From contig NZ_BJMN01000004.1 in assembly GCF_006539185.1 (NCBI RefSeq), forward strand, positions 1 to 64,000: 64,000 nt of DNA, in the 5' to 3' direction. The notes under the pieces are model-generated. The model worked only from the letters and a program-made list of their open reading frames with translations. It was not told the DNA's origin and made no database searches. The first letter of the stretch is position 1. Each line of letters starts with the position of its first letter. Of this stretch, positions 54,495 through 62,800 are shown in pieces. A program made the position numbers and the translations under genes. The stretch is from Streptomyces gardneri. Its GTDB lineage: Bacteria; Actinomycetota; Actinomycetes; Streptomycetales; Streptomycetaceae.

Positions 54495-55304
54495 ATGACC
54501 ACGAACGCAGGTCCGAGCACGAGCACGAGTACGAGTCCGAGCACGATTGCGAGTCCGAGTACGCGCCTGGGTACCGTCGTGTCCCCGCACGTCCTGGACA
54601 ATCCGGCCTGGGCCGCGTTGTCCGGCCCGCACGCCGCCTTCGCCGAGCGGGCGGCCCGCCCCGAGACCGGCCTCTTCCCCTCCCGGGCCGCCCGCTATCC
54701 GTCGGACGTCTCGCCGTTCGCCGCCCTCGCGGACCCGGCCGACCCGGACTCCTGGGCCGACCTGCACAGGCTGATCGGCAACGGTGGGATCGCCACGCTC
54801 TCCGGCGTCCCGGCCCCGCCCGACGGATGGGAGGCCGTCGGTACGGTCCTCGGCGTCCAGCTGGTCGACACCTCGCTGCGCGTCGAACCCGCCCCCGAGG
54901 CGGTGCGGCTCGGACCCGACGACGTACCCGAGATCCTCGATCTGATCGGGCTCACGAAGCCCGGGCCGTTCCTGCCCCGCACCGTCGAGCTGGGCACGTA
55001 CCTCGGCATCCGGCATCAGGGCAGGCTGATCGCGATGGCGGGGGAGCGGCTGCGGCCGCCCGGCTGGACCGAGATCAGCGCGGTGTGCACCCATCCCGAA
55101 CACCGGGGCAGGGGGCTGGCGACACGGCTGGTCCGCGCCGTCGCCGCGGGCATCCGGGAGCGCGGCGACGTCCCGTTCCTCCACACCTCCGCGAGCAACA
55201 CGACGGCGATCCGACTGTACGAGTCGATCGGCTTCACCCTGCGTCGCCGCCCGTCCTTCACGGCGGTCCGCGCGCCCGGCAACACTTCTGCCAAGTCCTC
55301 TTAA
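54495..55304 (+). CDS. GNAT-family N-acetyltransferase
   Basis: About 269 residues. The acetyl-CoA-binding motif HPEHRGRGLATRLVRAVAAGI and the following SASNTTAIRLYESIGF are classic GNAT elements in the C-terminal half. The N-terminal half is an FR47-like domain. The first 20 residues are Ser/Thr-rich, encoded by short tandem units. ATG 54495 follows GGAGAG at 9 bases; ATG 54474 has no such site. It is followed by two flavin monooxygenases, an order like the S-alkylcysteine salvage operons, in which the acetylated substrate is then oxidised. Confidence 0.88.
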   Translation: MTTNAGPSTSTSTSPSTIASPSTRLGTVVSPHVLDNPAWAALSGPHAAFAERAARPETGLFPSRAARYPSDVSPFAALADPADPDSWADLHRLIGNGGIATLSGVPAPPDGWEAVGTVLGVQLVDTSLRVEPAPEAVRLGPDDVPEILDLIGLTKPGPFLPRTVELGTYLGIRHQGRLIAMAGERLRPPGWTEISAVCTHPEHRGRGLATRLVRAVAAGIRERGDVPFLHTSASNTTAIRLYESIGFTLRRRPSFTAVRAPGNTSAKSS

Positions 55305-55315
55305 TATTCCGGTCA

Positions 55316-55343
55316 TTGTATGGCGCTGCTCTCGGGCGTAGCG
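55316..55343 (+). promoter_or_regulatory. candidate promoter TTGTAT-N16-TAGCGT before the flavin monooxygenases
   Basis: TTGTAT (55316-55321) and TAGCGT (55338-55343) form a weaker sigma-70-like promoter. The layout resembles the one upstream of the GNAT gene, which suggests that the acetyltransferase and the monooxygenases may be controlled in parallel. It is about 115 bases before the first monooxygenase start. Confidence 0.35.
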
Positions 55344-55456
55344 TTTCGAAAAGATACTGGTGAAGGGCGCCTTTTCCCGCTCTCTCGTACGCCCTCACAT
55401 TCGCGACGCGCATCGGCCTCCTTTTCGTGCGGCCGATCAGGAAGGCGTAATTCGAC

Positions 55457-56668
55457 ATGTCCGCATCCCCGCCCGAATCCGCACGCGCATCGGCGTCTTC
55501 CGAACCGCTGCACCTCGCCGTCGCGCTCGACGGCGCGGGCTGGCATCCTGCCGCCTGGCGCGAGCCGGGTGCCCGGCCCGGCGAGCTCTTCACGGCCCGC
55601 TACTGGTCCGACGTCGTGACCGAGGCCGAGGCCGGACTGCTCGACTTCGTCACCTTCGAGGACGCCCTCGCCCTCCAGTCGTCCTCGGCGGACGGGCCCG
55701 ACGGGCGCACGGACCAGGTCCGCGGGCGGCTGGACGCGGTACTCACCGCCGCCCGCGTCGCCCCGCTGACCCGGCACATCGGCCTGGTCCCGACCGTGAC
55801 CGCCACCCACACCGAGCCGTTCCACATATCCAAGGCGATCGCCACCCTGGACCACGTCAGCCGAGGACGTGCCGGTCTGAGCATCCAGGTCTCACAACTG
55901 GACCACGAGGCCCGGCACTTCGGACGCAGGGCGGTCTCGCTCCCCGACGCGGAGGCCTACGAGGAGGCCGCCGACCACGTCGAGGCGGTCCGCCGACTGT
56001 GGGACAGCTGGGACGACGACGCCGAGATCCGGGACGTGGCCACCGGCCGGTTCGTCGACCGCGACAAGCTGCACTACGTCGACTTCCAGGGCCGCCACTT
56101 CAGCGTCAGAGGGCCGTCGATCACTCCCCGCCCGCCGCAGGGGCAACCCGTTGTCAGCGCGGCCAGCGCTGCCGGCACCGACACGGCGTACGGCCTCATC
56201 GCCCGGTCCACGGACGTCGGGTACCTCGGCGTGCGCGACGCCGCCGGGGCCCGGGCCGCGGTCGCGGAGATCCGGCAGGCCAGGGAGTCCGCCGGGCTCT
56301 CGGCGCAGCCGCTGCACCTCTTCGCGGACCTCACCGTGTTCCTGGACGAGGACGCCCGGGCGGCCGACGCGCGCCGCAGTCGCCTCGACGCGCTCGCGGA
56401 CGCCCCGTACAGCAGCGACACGGCGGTCTTCACCGGGACGCCCGCGGAGCTGGCGGACCTGCTCCAGGACTGGCGGTCGGCCGGTCTGTCGGGATTCCGG
56501 CTGCGACCGGGCGTGGTCGCCCACGACCTGCCCGCGATCACCCAGGGCCTGGTACCGGAGCTCCAGCGGCGCGGGGTCTTCCGCCGCAGCTACGAGGCGG
56601 ACACCCTGCGCGGGCTGCTGGGCCTGGAGCGCCCGGTCGGCCGCTATGCCGCCCACCCCGCCGCCTGA
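55457..56668 (+). CDS. LLM-class flavin-dependent monooxygenase
   Basis: A 403-residue luciferase-like enzyme of the FMN-dependent group. Blocks include LLDFVTFEDALAL, LVPTVTATHTEPFHISKAIATLDHVSRGRAG and later the family C-terminus LVPELQRRGVFRRSYEADTLRGLLGL. Such enzymes use FMNH2 from a separate reductase to cleave C-S or C-N bonds or oxidise organosulphur compounds. The next gene encodes a second member, 23 bases away, so the two form an operon. No flavin reductase gene is adjacent. Confidence 0.9.
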   Translation: MSASPPESARASASSEPLHLAVALDGAGWHPAAWREPGARPGELFTARYWSDVVTEAEAGLLDFVTFEDALALQSSSADGPDGRTDQVRGRLDAVLTAARVAPLTRHIGLVPTVTATHTEPFHISKAIATLDHVSRGRAGLSIQVSQLDHEARHFGRRAVSLPDAEAYEEAADHVEAVRRLWDSWDDDAEIRDVATGRFVDRDKLHYVDFQGRHFSVRGPSITPRPPQGQPVVSAASAAGTDTAYGLIARSTDVGYLGVRDAAGARAAVAEIRQARESAGLSAQPLHLFADLTVFLDEDARAADARRSRLDALADAPYSSDTAVFTGTPAELADLLQDWRSAGLSGFRLRPGVVAHDLPAITQGLVPELQRRGVFRRSYEADTLRGLLGLERPVGRYAAHPAA

Positions 56669-56691
56669 TCCCGGACCCGGAAGGACCCACC

Positions 56692-58050
56692 ATGAGCAGC
56701 AAGCCACTCAAGCGCATCCATCTCGCGGCCCACTTCCCCGGAGTCAACAACACCACCGTGTGGAGCGACCCGGCGGCCGGCAGCCACATCGACTTCGACT
56801 CGTTCATCCACTTCGCGCAGACCGCCGAGCGAGCCAAGTTCGACTTCCTCTTCCTCGCCGAGGGGCTTCGGCTGCGCGAACAGGGCGGGAAGATCTACGA
56901 CTTGGACGTCGTCGGACGCCCCGACACCTTCACGGTGCTCGCCGCCCTGGCGGCCGTCACCGAGCGGCTCGGGCTGACCGGCACCATCAACTCCACCTTC
57001 AACGAGCCCTACGAGGTGGCCCGCCAGTTCGCCTCACTGGACCACCTCTCCGAAGGCCGGGCCGCATGGAACGTCGTCACCTCCTGGGACGCCTTCACCG
57101 GCGAGAACTTCCGGCGCGGCGGCTACCTGCCGCGTGAGGAGCGCTACTCCCGCGCGAAGGAGTTCCTGGCGACCGCGACGGAGCTGTTCGACTCCTGGGA
57201 CGGCTCGGAGGTCGTCGCCGACCCCGCGTCGGGCACCTTCCTGAGGGACGCGAAGGCCGGGGCCTTCACCCACCACGGACAGCATGTCGACATCGAGGGC
57301 CACTTCAACGTGCCGCGCAGCCCGCAGGGCCGGCCGGTGATCTTCCAGGCGGGCGACTCCGACGAGGGCCGGGAGTTCGCCGCTTCCCAGGCCGACGCGA
57401 TCTTCGGCCGGCACGCGACGCTCGACGAGGGCCGGGAGTTCTACGCCGACGTCAAGGGCCGCCTTCCCCGGTACGGCCGCTCAGCGGACGAGCTGAAGAT
57501 CCTGCCGGCGGCCACCTTCGTCCTCGGCGACACCGACGCCGAGGCGCACGAGATCGCCCATGAGGTCCGCCGCCTCCAGGTCAGCGGCCAGACCGCGATC
57601 AAATACCTGGAACACGTCTGGAACCGGGACCTGTCCGCCTACGACCCGGACGGCCCGCTGCCCGACATCGACCCCGAGGTCGGCGAGAACACGATCGCCC
57701 TCGGCCGGGCGAGCGTCCGCCAGTTCAGCGACCCGCTCGACACCGCCCGGCAGTGGCGCGAGCTCGCCGAGGCCAAGAACCTGTCGATCCGCGAGCTCGT
57801 CATCGCGACCACGTCCCGGCAGACCTTCGTGGGCTCCGCCGCCACGGTCGCCGAGACGATCAACGACCTGGTGCAGGCGGACGCGGCCGACGGGTTCATC
57901 CTGGTCCCCCACATCACGCCGGGCGGCCTGGACGAGTTCGCGGACACCGTCGTCCCGCTGCTCCAGGAGCGCGGCGTCTTCCGCTCCGAGTACGAGGGCG
58001 TGACCCTCCGCGACCACCTCGGGCTCTCGACGCCCGGCACCGGGCGGTGA
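56692..58050 (+). CDS. NtaA/SnaA/DszA-type FMN-dependent monooxygenase
   Basis: A 452-residue enzyme of the nitrilotriacetate/dibenzothiophene-sulphone monooxygenase family. The N-terminal AAHFPGVNNTTVWSDP and then FAQTAERAKFDFLFLAEGL are characteristic. SEGRAAWNVVTSWD and GRPVIFQAGDSDEGREFAA line the FMN site. It ends with the shared LLQERGVFRSEYEGVTLRDHLGL. The ATG follows GGAAGG. With the GNAT enzyme and the previous monooxygenase it forms a module like the ytmI/yxe operons of Bacillus, where the monooxygenase breaks a C-S bond of an acetylated S-modified cysteine. The substrate here is inferred. Confidence 0.93.
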   Translation: MSSKPLKRIHLAAHFPGVNNTTVWSDPAAGSHIDFDSFIHFAQTAERAKFDFLFLAEGLRLREQGGKIYDLDVVGRPDTFTVLAALAAVTERLGLTGTINSTFNEPYEVARQFASLDHLSEGRAAWNVVTSWDAFTGENFRRGGYLPREERYSRAKEFLATATELFDSWDGSEVVADPASGTFLRDAKAGAFTHHGQHVDIEGHFNVPRSPQGRPVIFQAGDSDEGREFAASQADAIFGRHATLDEGREFYADVKGRLPRYGRSADELKILPAATFVLGDTDAEAHEIAHEVRRLQVSGQTAIKYLEHVWNRDLSAYDPDGPLPDIDPEVGENTIALGRASVRQFSDPLDTARQWRELAEAKNLSIRELVIATTSRQTFVGSAATVAETINDLVQADAADGFILVPHITPGGLDEFADTVVPLLQERGVFRSEYEGVTLRDHLGLSTPGTGR

Positions 58051-58062
58051 GCCTGTACGCCT

Positions 58063-58095
58063 CGCCGGTCCGTTGACCCGTCGAACGGTTCGGCG
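58063..58095 (+). terminator. imperfect hairpin terminator
   Basis: CGCCG-GT-CCGTT (58063-58074) pairs with AACGG-TT-CGGCG (58084-58095), a 10-bp stem with a 2-base internal loop. It lies 13 bases after the monooxygenase stop. Confidence 0.5.
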
Positions 58096-58308
58096 GTTGG
58101 CAACAGTACGTTTCCACCGTGGCAGCGATTTCTGGCCAACATCCCGACACTTTCGACCCTCCGCACAACCGGGCATCCGGTCCCCTCATCTCTCCGCACG
58201 GGCGCAGCGAGTGCCTGTCACCGCTCCGGCCGGACGTGTTCACGTCCCGCCGGACCGGGTGGCCCGCTGTCCGCTTCCTTGTCACAGCATTCGGAGAACG
58301 AGGGATCG

Positions 58309-60060
58309 ATGACCACTACGCGCACCACTCGGCTGCGGCGTCCGCTGCTCGCCGGTACCACGGCTGTCGCCGCCATGGCCGTGACCGTCGGCTTCATGGC
58401 CGCCACGCCGGACCAGGCGAAGGCAGCGACGGGGCCCAAGCTGAGTCTCATCGCGGCGACCGACTCGGTCACGCTCACCTCGTGGAAGGAGGAGCCCGGC
58501 GTCTACCTGGACCTGGGCACCTACCTGACCGCGGAGGGAACACCGCTGGAGTTCAAGGTGACCCGGAAGTCCTACAAGGACCCGGTGACCATCACCCAGA
58601 CCGTGTTCCAGGGCGGCAGGGCCAAGACCAAGACGCTGCCGCCGGGCACCGTGAAGGACTTCTCCGGGCTGCCCGGCTTCGCGGAGATCACGATCACCGA
58701 CAACACGGGCAAGAAGGTCGTCAGCAAGACGGAGAGCTTCTGCCCGAACAACGCCAGCGGACGGGTCCGACCCGACGCGCCCTCCACCTCGAAGTATCCG
58801 GAGAGCTGCCCCACCAACGCCTTCACCCTCGGTTCCGTGTGGGGCGTCGAGAAGGGGTGGGCCGCCAACACCTACGGCGGTTCCTACACCCAGCCGGTGA
58901 AGCTCGCCGCCGGCACGTACACGGCCAAGATCGGGGTCGCCAAGAAGTACCGCGACCTCCTCGGGATCGCCGACAAGCCCGCCACCGTGAAGCTCACCAT
59001 CCAGGAGCGCAGCTGGGAGGACGGCGCCGGCGCCGAACCCGCCCGGTCCGCCGCCGCCGGGGGACACGCCGGGCACGGCGCTGCCCACCAGGCCCCGGCC
59101 GGTCACGCCGGGCACGGGGCGGGACACGCTCCGACCCCCGCCCAGGCCGGCGCACCGGAGACCAGCGGCGCGGGTCCCTCGTACAACGTGGGCCACGGGC
59201 CGCTGAAGGCCGCGCCCCCGGCCGTGCCGTGGGCGGTGAAGCGGCAGCAGGCCGCACGTGCCGACATGCAGGCCGGTGACACCGCCGGGCAGACCGACGG
59301 CTCGCGCCAGGCGCCCGCCCTCACGCCGCGGTCCCAGCGGCCCAGCGGGACTCCCACCGTCCCGAACGTCCCCAAGCCCGACCTGCGGTCGCTGCCGGCC
59401 TACGGCATCACCATCAGCGACGGCGGCCAGAACGTCCCGGGCAAGGACTACCTGGCGTTCAGCGCCAACGTGTGGAACGCCGGTCCGGCCCAGCTCGTGG
59501 TGGACGGCTTCCGCTCGCCCGGCAAGGCCAAGATGGACGCCTACCAGTACTTCTACGACGCCGCGGGCAAGCAGGTCGGCTACACCCCGACCGGCACCAT
59601 GGAGTGGGACCCGCGTCCCGGCCACGTGCACTGGCACTTCACCGACTTCGCCAGCTACCGGCTTCTGAAGGCGGACAAGAAGGAAGCGGTGCGCAGCGGC
59701 AAGGAGGCCTTCTGCCTGGCCAACACCGACGCCGTCGACTACACGGTGAAGAACGCCAACTGGCACCCGTTCAACACCGACCTGTCCACCGCCTGCGGCC
59801 AGGAGAACTCCATCTCCGTCCGCGAGGTGCTGGACGTCGGCTCCGGCGACACCTACACCCAGGACCTGCCGGGCCAGTCGTTCGACATCACGGACGTGCC
59901 CAACGGCACCTACTACATCCAGGTGCTGGCCAATCCGGCCAAGCGACTGAAGGAGACCAACCTCGACAACAACAGCGCCCTGCGGAAGATCGTCCTCGGC
60001 GGCGCACCCGGCCGACGGACCGTGACCGTCCCCGCGCACGACCTCGTGAACGCGAACTGA
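58309..60060 (+). CDS. secreted lysyl oxidase-family copper protein
   Basis: About 583 residues. A signal peptide (LLAGTTAVAAMAVTVGFMA, cleavage near DQAKAA) directs secretion. An N-terminal beta-rich domain of about 190 residues comes next, then a His/Gly/Ala-rich linker at about 59060-59130 (HAGHGAAH and HAGHGAGH). The C-terminal lysyl-oxidase catalytic domain carries the copper triad GHVHWHF near 59620-59640. These enzymes oxidise peptidyl lysine to allysine, and a Streptomyces member is linked to copper-dependent development. ATG 58309 is preferred over TTG 58279. Confidence 0.92.
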   Translation: MTTTRTTRLRRPLLAGTTAVAAMAVTVGFMAATPDQAKAATGPKLSLIAATDSVTLTSWKEEPGVYLDLGTYLTAEGTPLEFKVTRKSYKDPVTITQTVFQGGRAKTKTLPPGTVKDFSGLPGFAEITITDNTGKKVVSKTESFCPNNASGRVRPDAPSTSKYPESCPTNAFTLGSVWGVEKGWAANTYGGSYTQPVKLAAGTYTAKIGVAKKYRDLLGIADKPATVKLTIQERSWEDGAGAEPARSAAAGGHAGHGAAHQAPAGHAGHGAGHAPTPAQAGAPETSGAGPSYNVGHGPLKAAPPAVPWAVKRQQAARADMQAGDTAGQTDGSRQAPALTPRSQRPSGTPTVPNVPKPDLRSLPAYGITISDGGQNVPGKDYLAFSANVWNAGPAQLVVDGFRSPGKAKMDAYQYFYDAAGKQVGYTPTGTMEWDPRPGHVHWHFTDFASYRLLKADKKEAVRSGKEAFCLANTDAVDYTVKNANWHPFNTDLSTACGQENSISVREVLDVGSGDTYTQDLPGQSFDITDVPNGTYYIQVLANPAKRLKETNLDNNSALRKIVLGGAPGRRTVTVPAHDLVNAN

Positions 60061-60068
60061 CCTGAGAG

Positions 60069-60098
60069 CGGGTGGCACAGCAGCCGCTGTGCCACCCG
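60069..60098 (+). terminator. strong 13-bp hairpin terminator
   Basis: CGGGTGGCACAGC (60069-60081) pairs perfectly with GCTGTGCCACCCG (60086-60098) around a 4-base loop, 8 bases after the lysyl oxidase stop. It isolates the RiPP locus that follows. Confidence 0.85.
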
Positions 60099-60165
60099 GG
60101 TGAGCGTCGGCGCGGCGCTCGCAGCGCGGGGCTGTACGGGGTCGGCGATCGGCCAGGATACGGCC

Positions 60166-62478
60166 GTGATTGTTCGCGAGGAACCTGTCGTGGACGGCTC
60201 GGATCCGGACCGGTCCGACCCCGTACGGCTTCAGCTGTTGCGCCTGCTCTTCACCCTGGCCGACACGGAGAAGGCCCGCCGCGCCAAGGAGGACCCACTG
60301 CCCCCGACGGCAGGGGACCACGATGCCGCACGGTCGACGACCGCCGGTGGGCTCGGGGCCGCCGTCACCGCGAGCATGGCTGCTCTCGGGAACGCGGAGC
60401 TGGAGCGGGAGCACCGACGGCTGGCCAGGTGCTTCCTCCAGGAGGTCGACCGGCTCATCGCGGGATCCGGCAGCCTCCCCGGCCAACGCGTCGACTTCCC
60501 GGGGCTCGCGGCCCGGGAAGCGCAGACGAAGGGGACGGACACCACCGGCGCCCGGGTGGCGCTGGTCTCGCTGCCGTGGATGTCACCCACCCTGCCGTCG
60601 ATCCAGCTGGCGACGCTCGCGTCGGCACTGCGACAGGAGGGCGTCGCGACCGACGTCCACGAGATGTACGTCGACTACGCGGCACGCATCGGACTCAACC
60701 TCTACAACGTCCTGGGCAACCTGCTCGGCCCGCTGCCGGAGTGGATCTTCTCCCAGCACTACTACGGGCCCGAGCACGGCGACCACCTCACGGACATGCT
60801 GGAACAGCGTCCGCTGGGCGTCGGCTTCCCGTGGCCGGAGCTCGCCGACACGATCCTGGCAGCGCTGGCACCCGTCACCGAGGAGTACCTGGCCGACCTC
60901 GTCGACGAGGTCGACTGGTCCGCGTACGACGTGGTCGGCTTCTCGCTGACGATCTCCCAGCTCGGCGCCTCGATGGCGTTCGCGCGGCGGCTCAAGCGCG
61001 CGTACCCCTCCCTGCGCATCGTGTTCGGCGGGTCGCAGTGCGCGGGTCCCATGGGCAGCACGATCATGCGGATCTGCCCGTACGTCGACGCGGTCGTGCA
61101 CGTCGAGGGCGAGCAGGTACTGGGCGAGCTGGTGCGGCGGTTCCGCGACGGCCGCTCGCTGAGCGGCCTGGCGGGAGTGAGCCGGCGGACCGAGGACGGC
61201 GAGGTGGTGACCGCTCCCGCAGCGGAGCTGGTCGTGGCGGGCAGCCGGAAGCTGGACCTGGACTACGACGCCTACTTCCACCGGCTTGCGCGCCTCGGGC
61301 TGACGGAGAAGATGAACCCGTGGCTGCCCTTCGAGAGCAGCCGCGGCTGCTGGTACGGGCAGAAGGTGCAGTGCACGTTCTGCGGCCTCCACGACATCAT
61401 GGACTTCCGGGCCTGGGACGCGGACGTCGTCCTGGCGCAGTTGGAGAGCCTCCAGAAGCGCTACGGCGTGGGGCGCTTCTACTCCATGGACCTCATCATG
61501 CCCCGGGAGTACCTGCGGAACCTCCTCCCCGAGATCGCCGCGCGCGGCCACGACTGGATGTTCTTCTACGAGATCAAGGCGAACATGCGGCGCAGCGAGC
61601 TGGAGACGCTCGCCGCAGCCGGGGTCCGCTGGGTGCAGCCGGGCATCGAGAGCCTCGACGCCGACCTCCTGTCGCTGATGCGCAAGGGAGTCAAGCCGTA
61701 CCAGAACGTTCAGCTGCTCAAGTGGTGCCAGGAGCTGGGCATCTACTGCGGCTGGAACCTGCTGTTCGGTCTTCCGGGGGAGGGTCAGGCGTCCTACACG
61801 CGGATGGCGGAGCTCATTCCCAAGCTCACGCACCTCCAGCCACCGTCCGGGGGCGGCCGGTTCCAACTGCACCGCTTCAGCCCGTACTTCGAGCAGCCGG
61901 AAGCCCACGGGGTGCGGTGGGAGGGGGCGCACCGGATGTTCGCGTACGCCTTCCCCGTCGACCAGGCGGACCTGGACCAGCTCGTCTACCTCCACGACTT
62001 CACGCTGGACCCGTCGTTGGGCGCTCCCGTGGACACCTCGGAGGTGGAGGCGGCGGTCGTGGAGTGGCGGCGGGCCAACCAGGCGGGCGCGCGCCTCGAC
62101 TTCATCGAACGGCCCGACGAGGAGGGTGTCATCGTCGATCACCGCGACGTCGAGAGCCCGCCCGTCCGGTATCCCCTCGACCGGTCCGGAAGCGCGCTGT
62201 ACCGGCACCTCGATGCCGGTGTGGCGGAGAGACTGCTCGCCGAGAAGTTCCGGGACGAGGACCGCGACGCGTTCGAGGCGCTCGGCGGGGCGAGCGGGCT
62301 GGCGGAGCTGGTCGAACAGTGGCTGTCGGACGGCCTGGTGATCCGCATCGACGGGAAGATCCTCGCCGTCGCCCTCCGCGCGAGCCGGATGGCGGAGCGG
62401 AATCCCGAGCCGGTAGAGGCCCTGGTCGGGACGGTGCCCGAGGCTCCTCTCGACACCCGGACAGCAGTGATGGCGTAG
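60166..62478 (+). CDS. RiPP-maturing radical SAM enzyme with B12-binding-like domain (rSAM_ocin_1 type)
   Basis: About 770 residues. An unusual N-terminal helical extension of about 125 residues precedes the B12-binding-like domain, which starts ARVALVSLPWMSPTLPSIQLA. The radical-SAM domain has the family's C-x7-C-x2-C cluster motif at 61348, 61372 and 61381 (ESSRGCWYGQKVQCTFCGLHD). This matches the RiPP maturation radical SAM protein 1 group (TIGR03975), whose partners are short precursor peptides; related enzymes C-methylate their peptides. The C-terminus carries a helical domain of unclear role. GTG 60166 is preferred because AGGAT lies upstream; GTG 60100 is possible. The precursor gene follows 31 bases later. 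Confidence 0.9.
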   Translation: MIVREEPVVDGSDPDRSDPVRLQLLRLLFTLADTEKARRAKEDPLPPTAGDHDAARSTTAGGLGAAVTASMAALGNAELEREHRRLARCFLQEVDRLIAGSGSLPGQRVDFPGLAAREAQTKGTDTTGARVALVSLPWMSPTLPSIQLATLASALRQEGVATDVHEMYVDYAARIGLNLYNVLGNLLGPLPEWIFSQHYYGPEHGDHLTDMLEQRPLGVGFPWPELADTILAALAPVTEEYLADLVDEVDWSAYDVVGFSLTISQLGASMAFARRLKRAYPSLRIVFGGSQCAGPMGSTIMRICPYVDAVVHVEGEQVLGELVRRFRDGRSLSGLAGVSRRTEDGEVVTAPAAELVVAGSRKLDLDYDAYFHRLARLGLTEKMNPWLPFESSRGCWYGQKVQCTFCGLHDIMDFRAWDADVVLAQLESLQKRYGVGRFYSMDLIMPREYLRNLLPEIAARGHDWMFFYEIKANMRRSELETLAAAGVRWVQPGIESLDADLLSLMRKGVKPYQNVQLLKWCQELGIYCGWNLLFGLPGEGQASYTRMAELIPKLTHLQPPSGGGRFQLHRFSPYFEQPEAHGVRWEGAHRMFAYAFPVDQADLDQLVYLHDFTLDPSLGAPVDTSEVEAAVVEWRRANQAGARLDFIERPDEEGVIVDHRDVESPPVRYPLDRSGSALYRHLDAGVAERLLAEKFRDEDRDAFEALGGASGLAELVEQWLSDGLVIRIDGKILAVALRASRMAERNPEPVEALVGTVPEAPLDTRTAVMA

Positions 62479-62509
62479 TCGATCTTCGTTCCCACGAGCA
62501 GGAGGAATC

Positions 62510-62800
62510 ATGGCCTACGAGCCGAGCGAGCCCAGCGAGCAGGACGCGCAGCGCGAAACCGAACAGGCGATTCTCGATGTCATCCGGACGATGCGCGAGG
62601 ACCCCGAGCAGTACAAGTCCGTCATCCGCGAGCTGGAGGCGATGAAGACGGACGAGGAGCGGGCGCACCGGCTGATCAGCTTCGCGACCGGCGAGCGTGA
62701 GCTGGCCGCCCTCCTCCCGGCCCGGTCCGGGGCGGATGCGGAGGCGGCCAGCCCCACGATCACCACGGTGACCGTGACCACCGTCCTGGTGGAGTGCTGA
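62510..62800 (+). CDS. RiPP precursor peptide with Thr/Val-rich core ending in Cys
   Basis: A 96-residue peptide. The leader (about residues 1-80) is acidic and helical, including QAILDVIRTMREDPEQY and LISFATGERELAALLPAR. The last 16 residues, SPTITTVTVTTVLVEC (62750-62797), are chemically quite different: six Thr, one Ser and a C-terminal Cys. This is typical of a core for dehydration and thioether or Avi(Me)Cys formation. The ending T-V-L-V-E-C has the same Thr-x4-Cys spacing as the thioviridamide core end (T-V-A-F-H-C). ATG 62510 has an excellent AGGAGG site. It lies between the radical SAM gene and a LanKC-like gene that overlaps its stop. Confidence 0.82.
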   Translation: MAYEPSEPSEQDAQRETEQAILDVIRTMREDPEQYKSVIRELEAMKTDEERAHRLISFATGERELAALLPARSGADAEAASPTITTVTVTTVLVEC

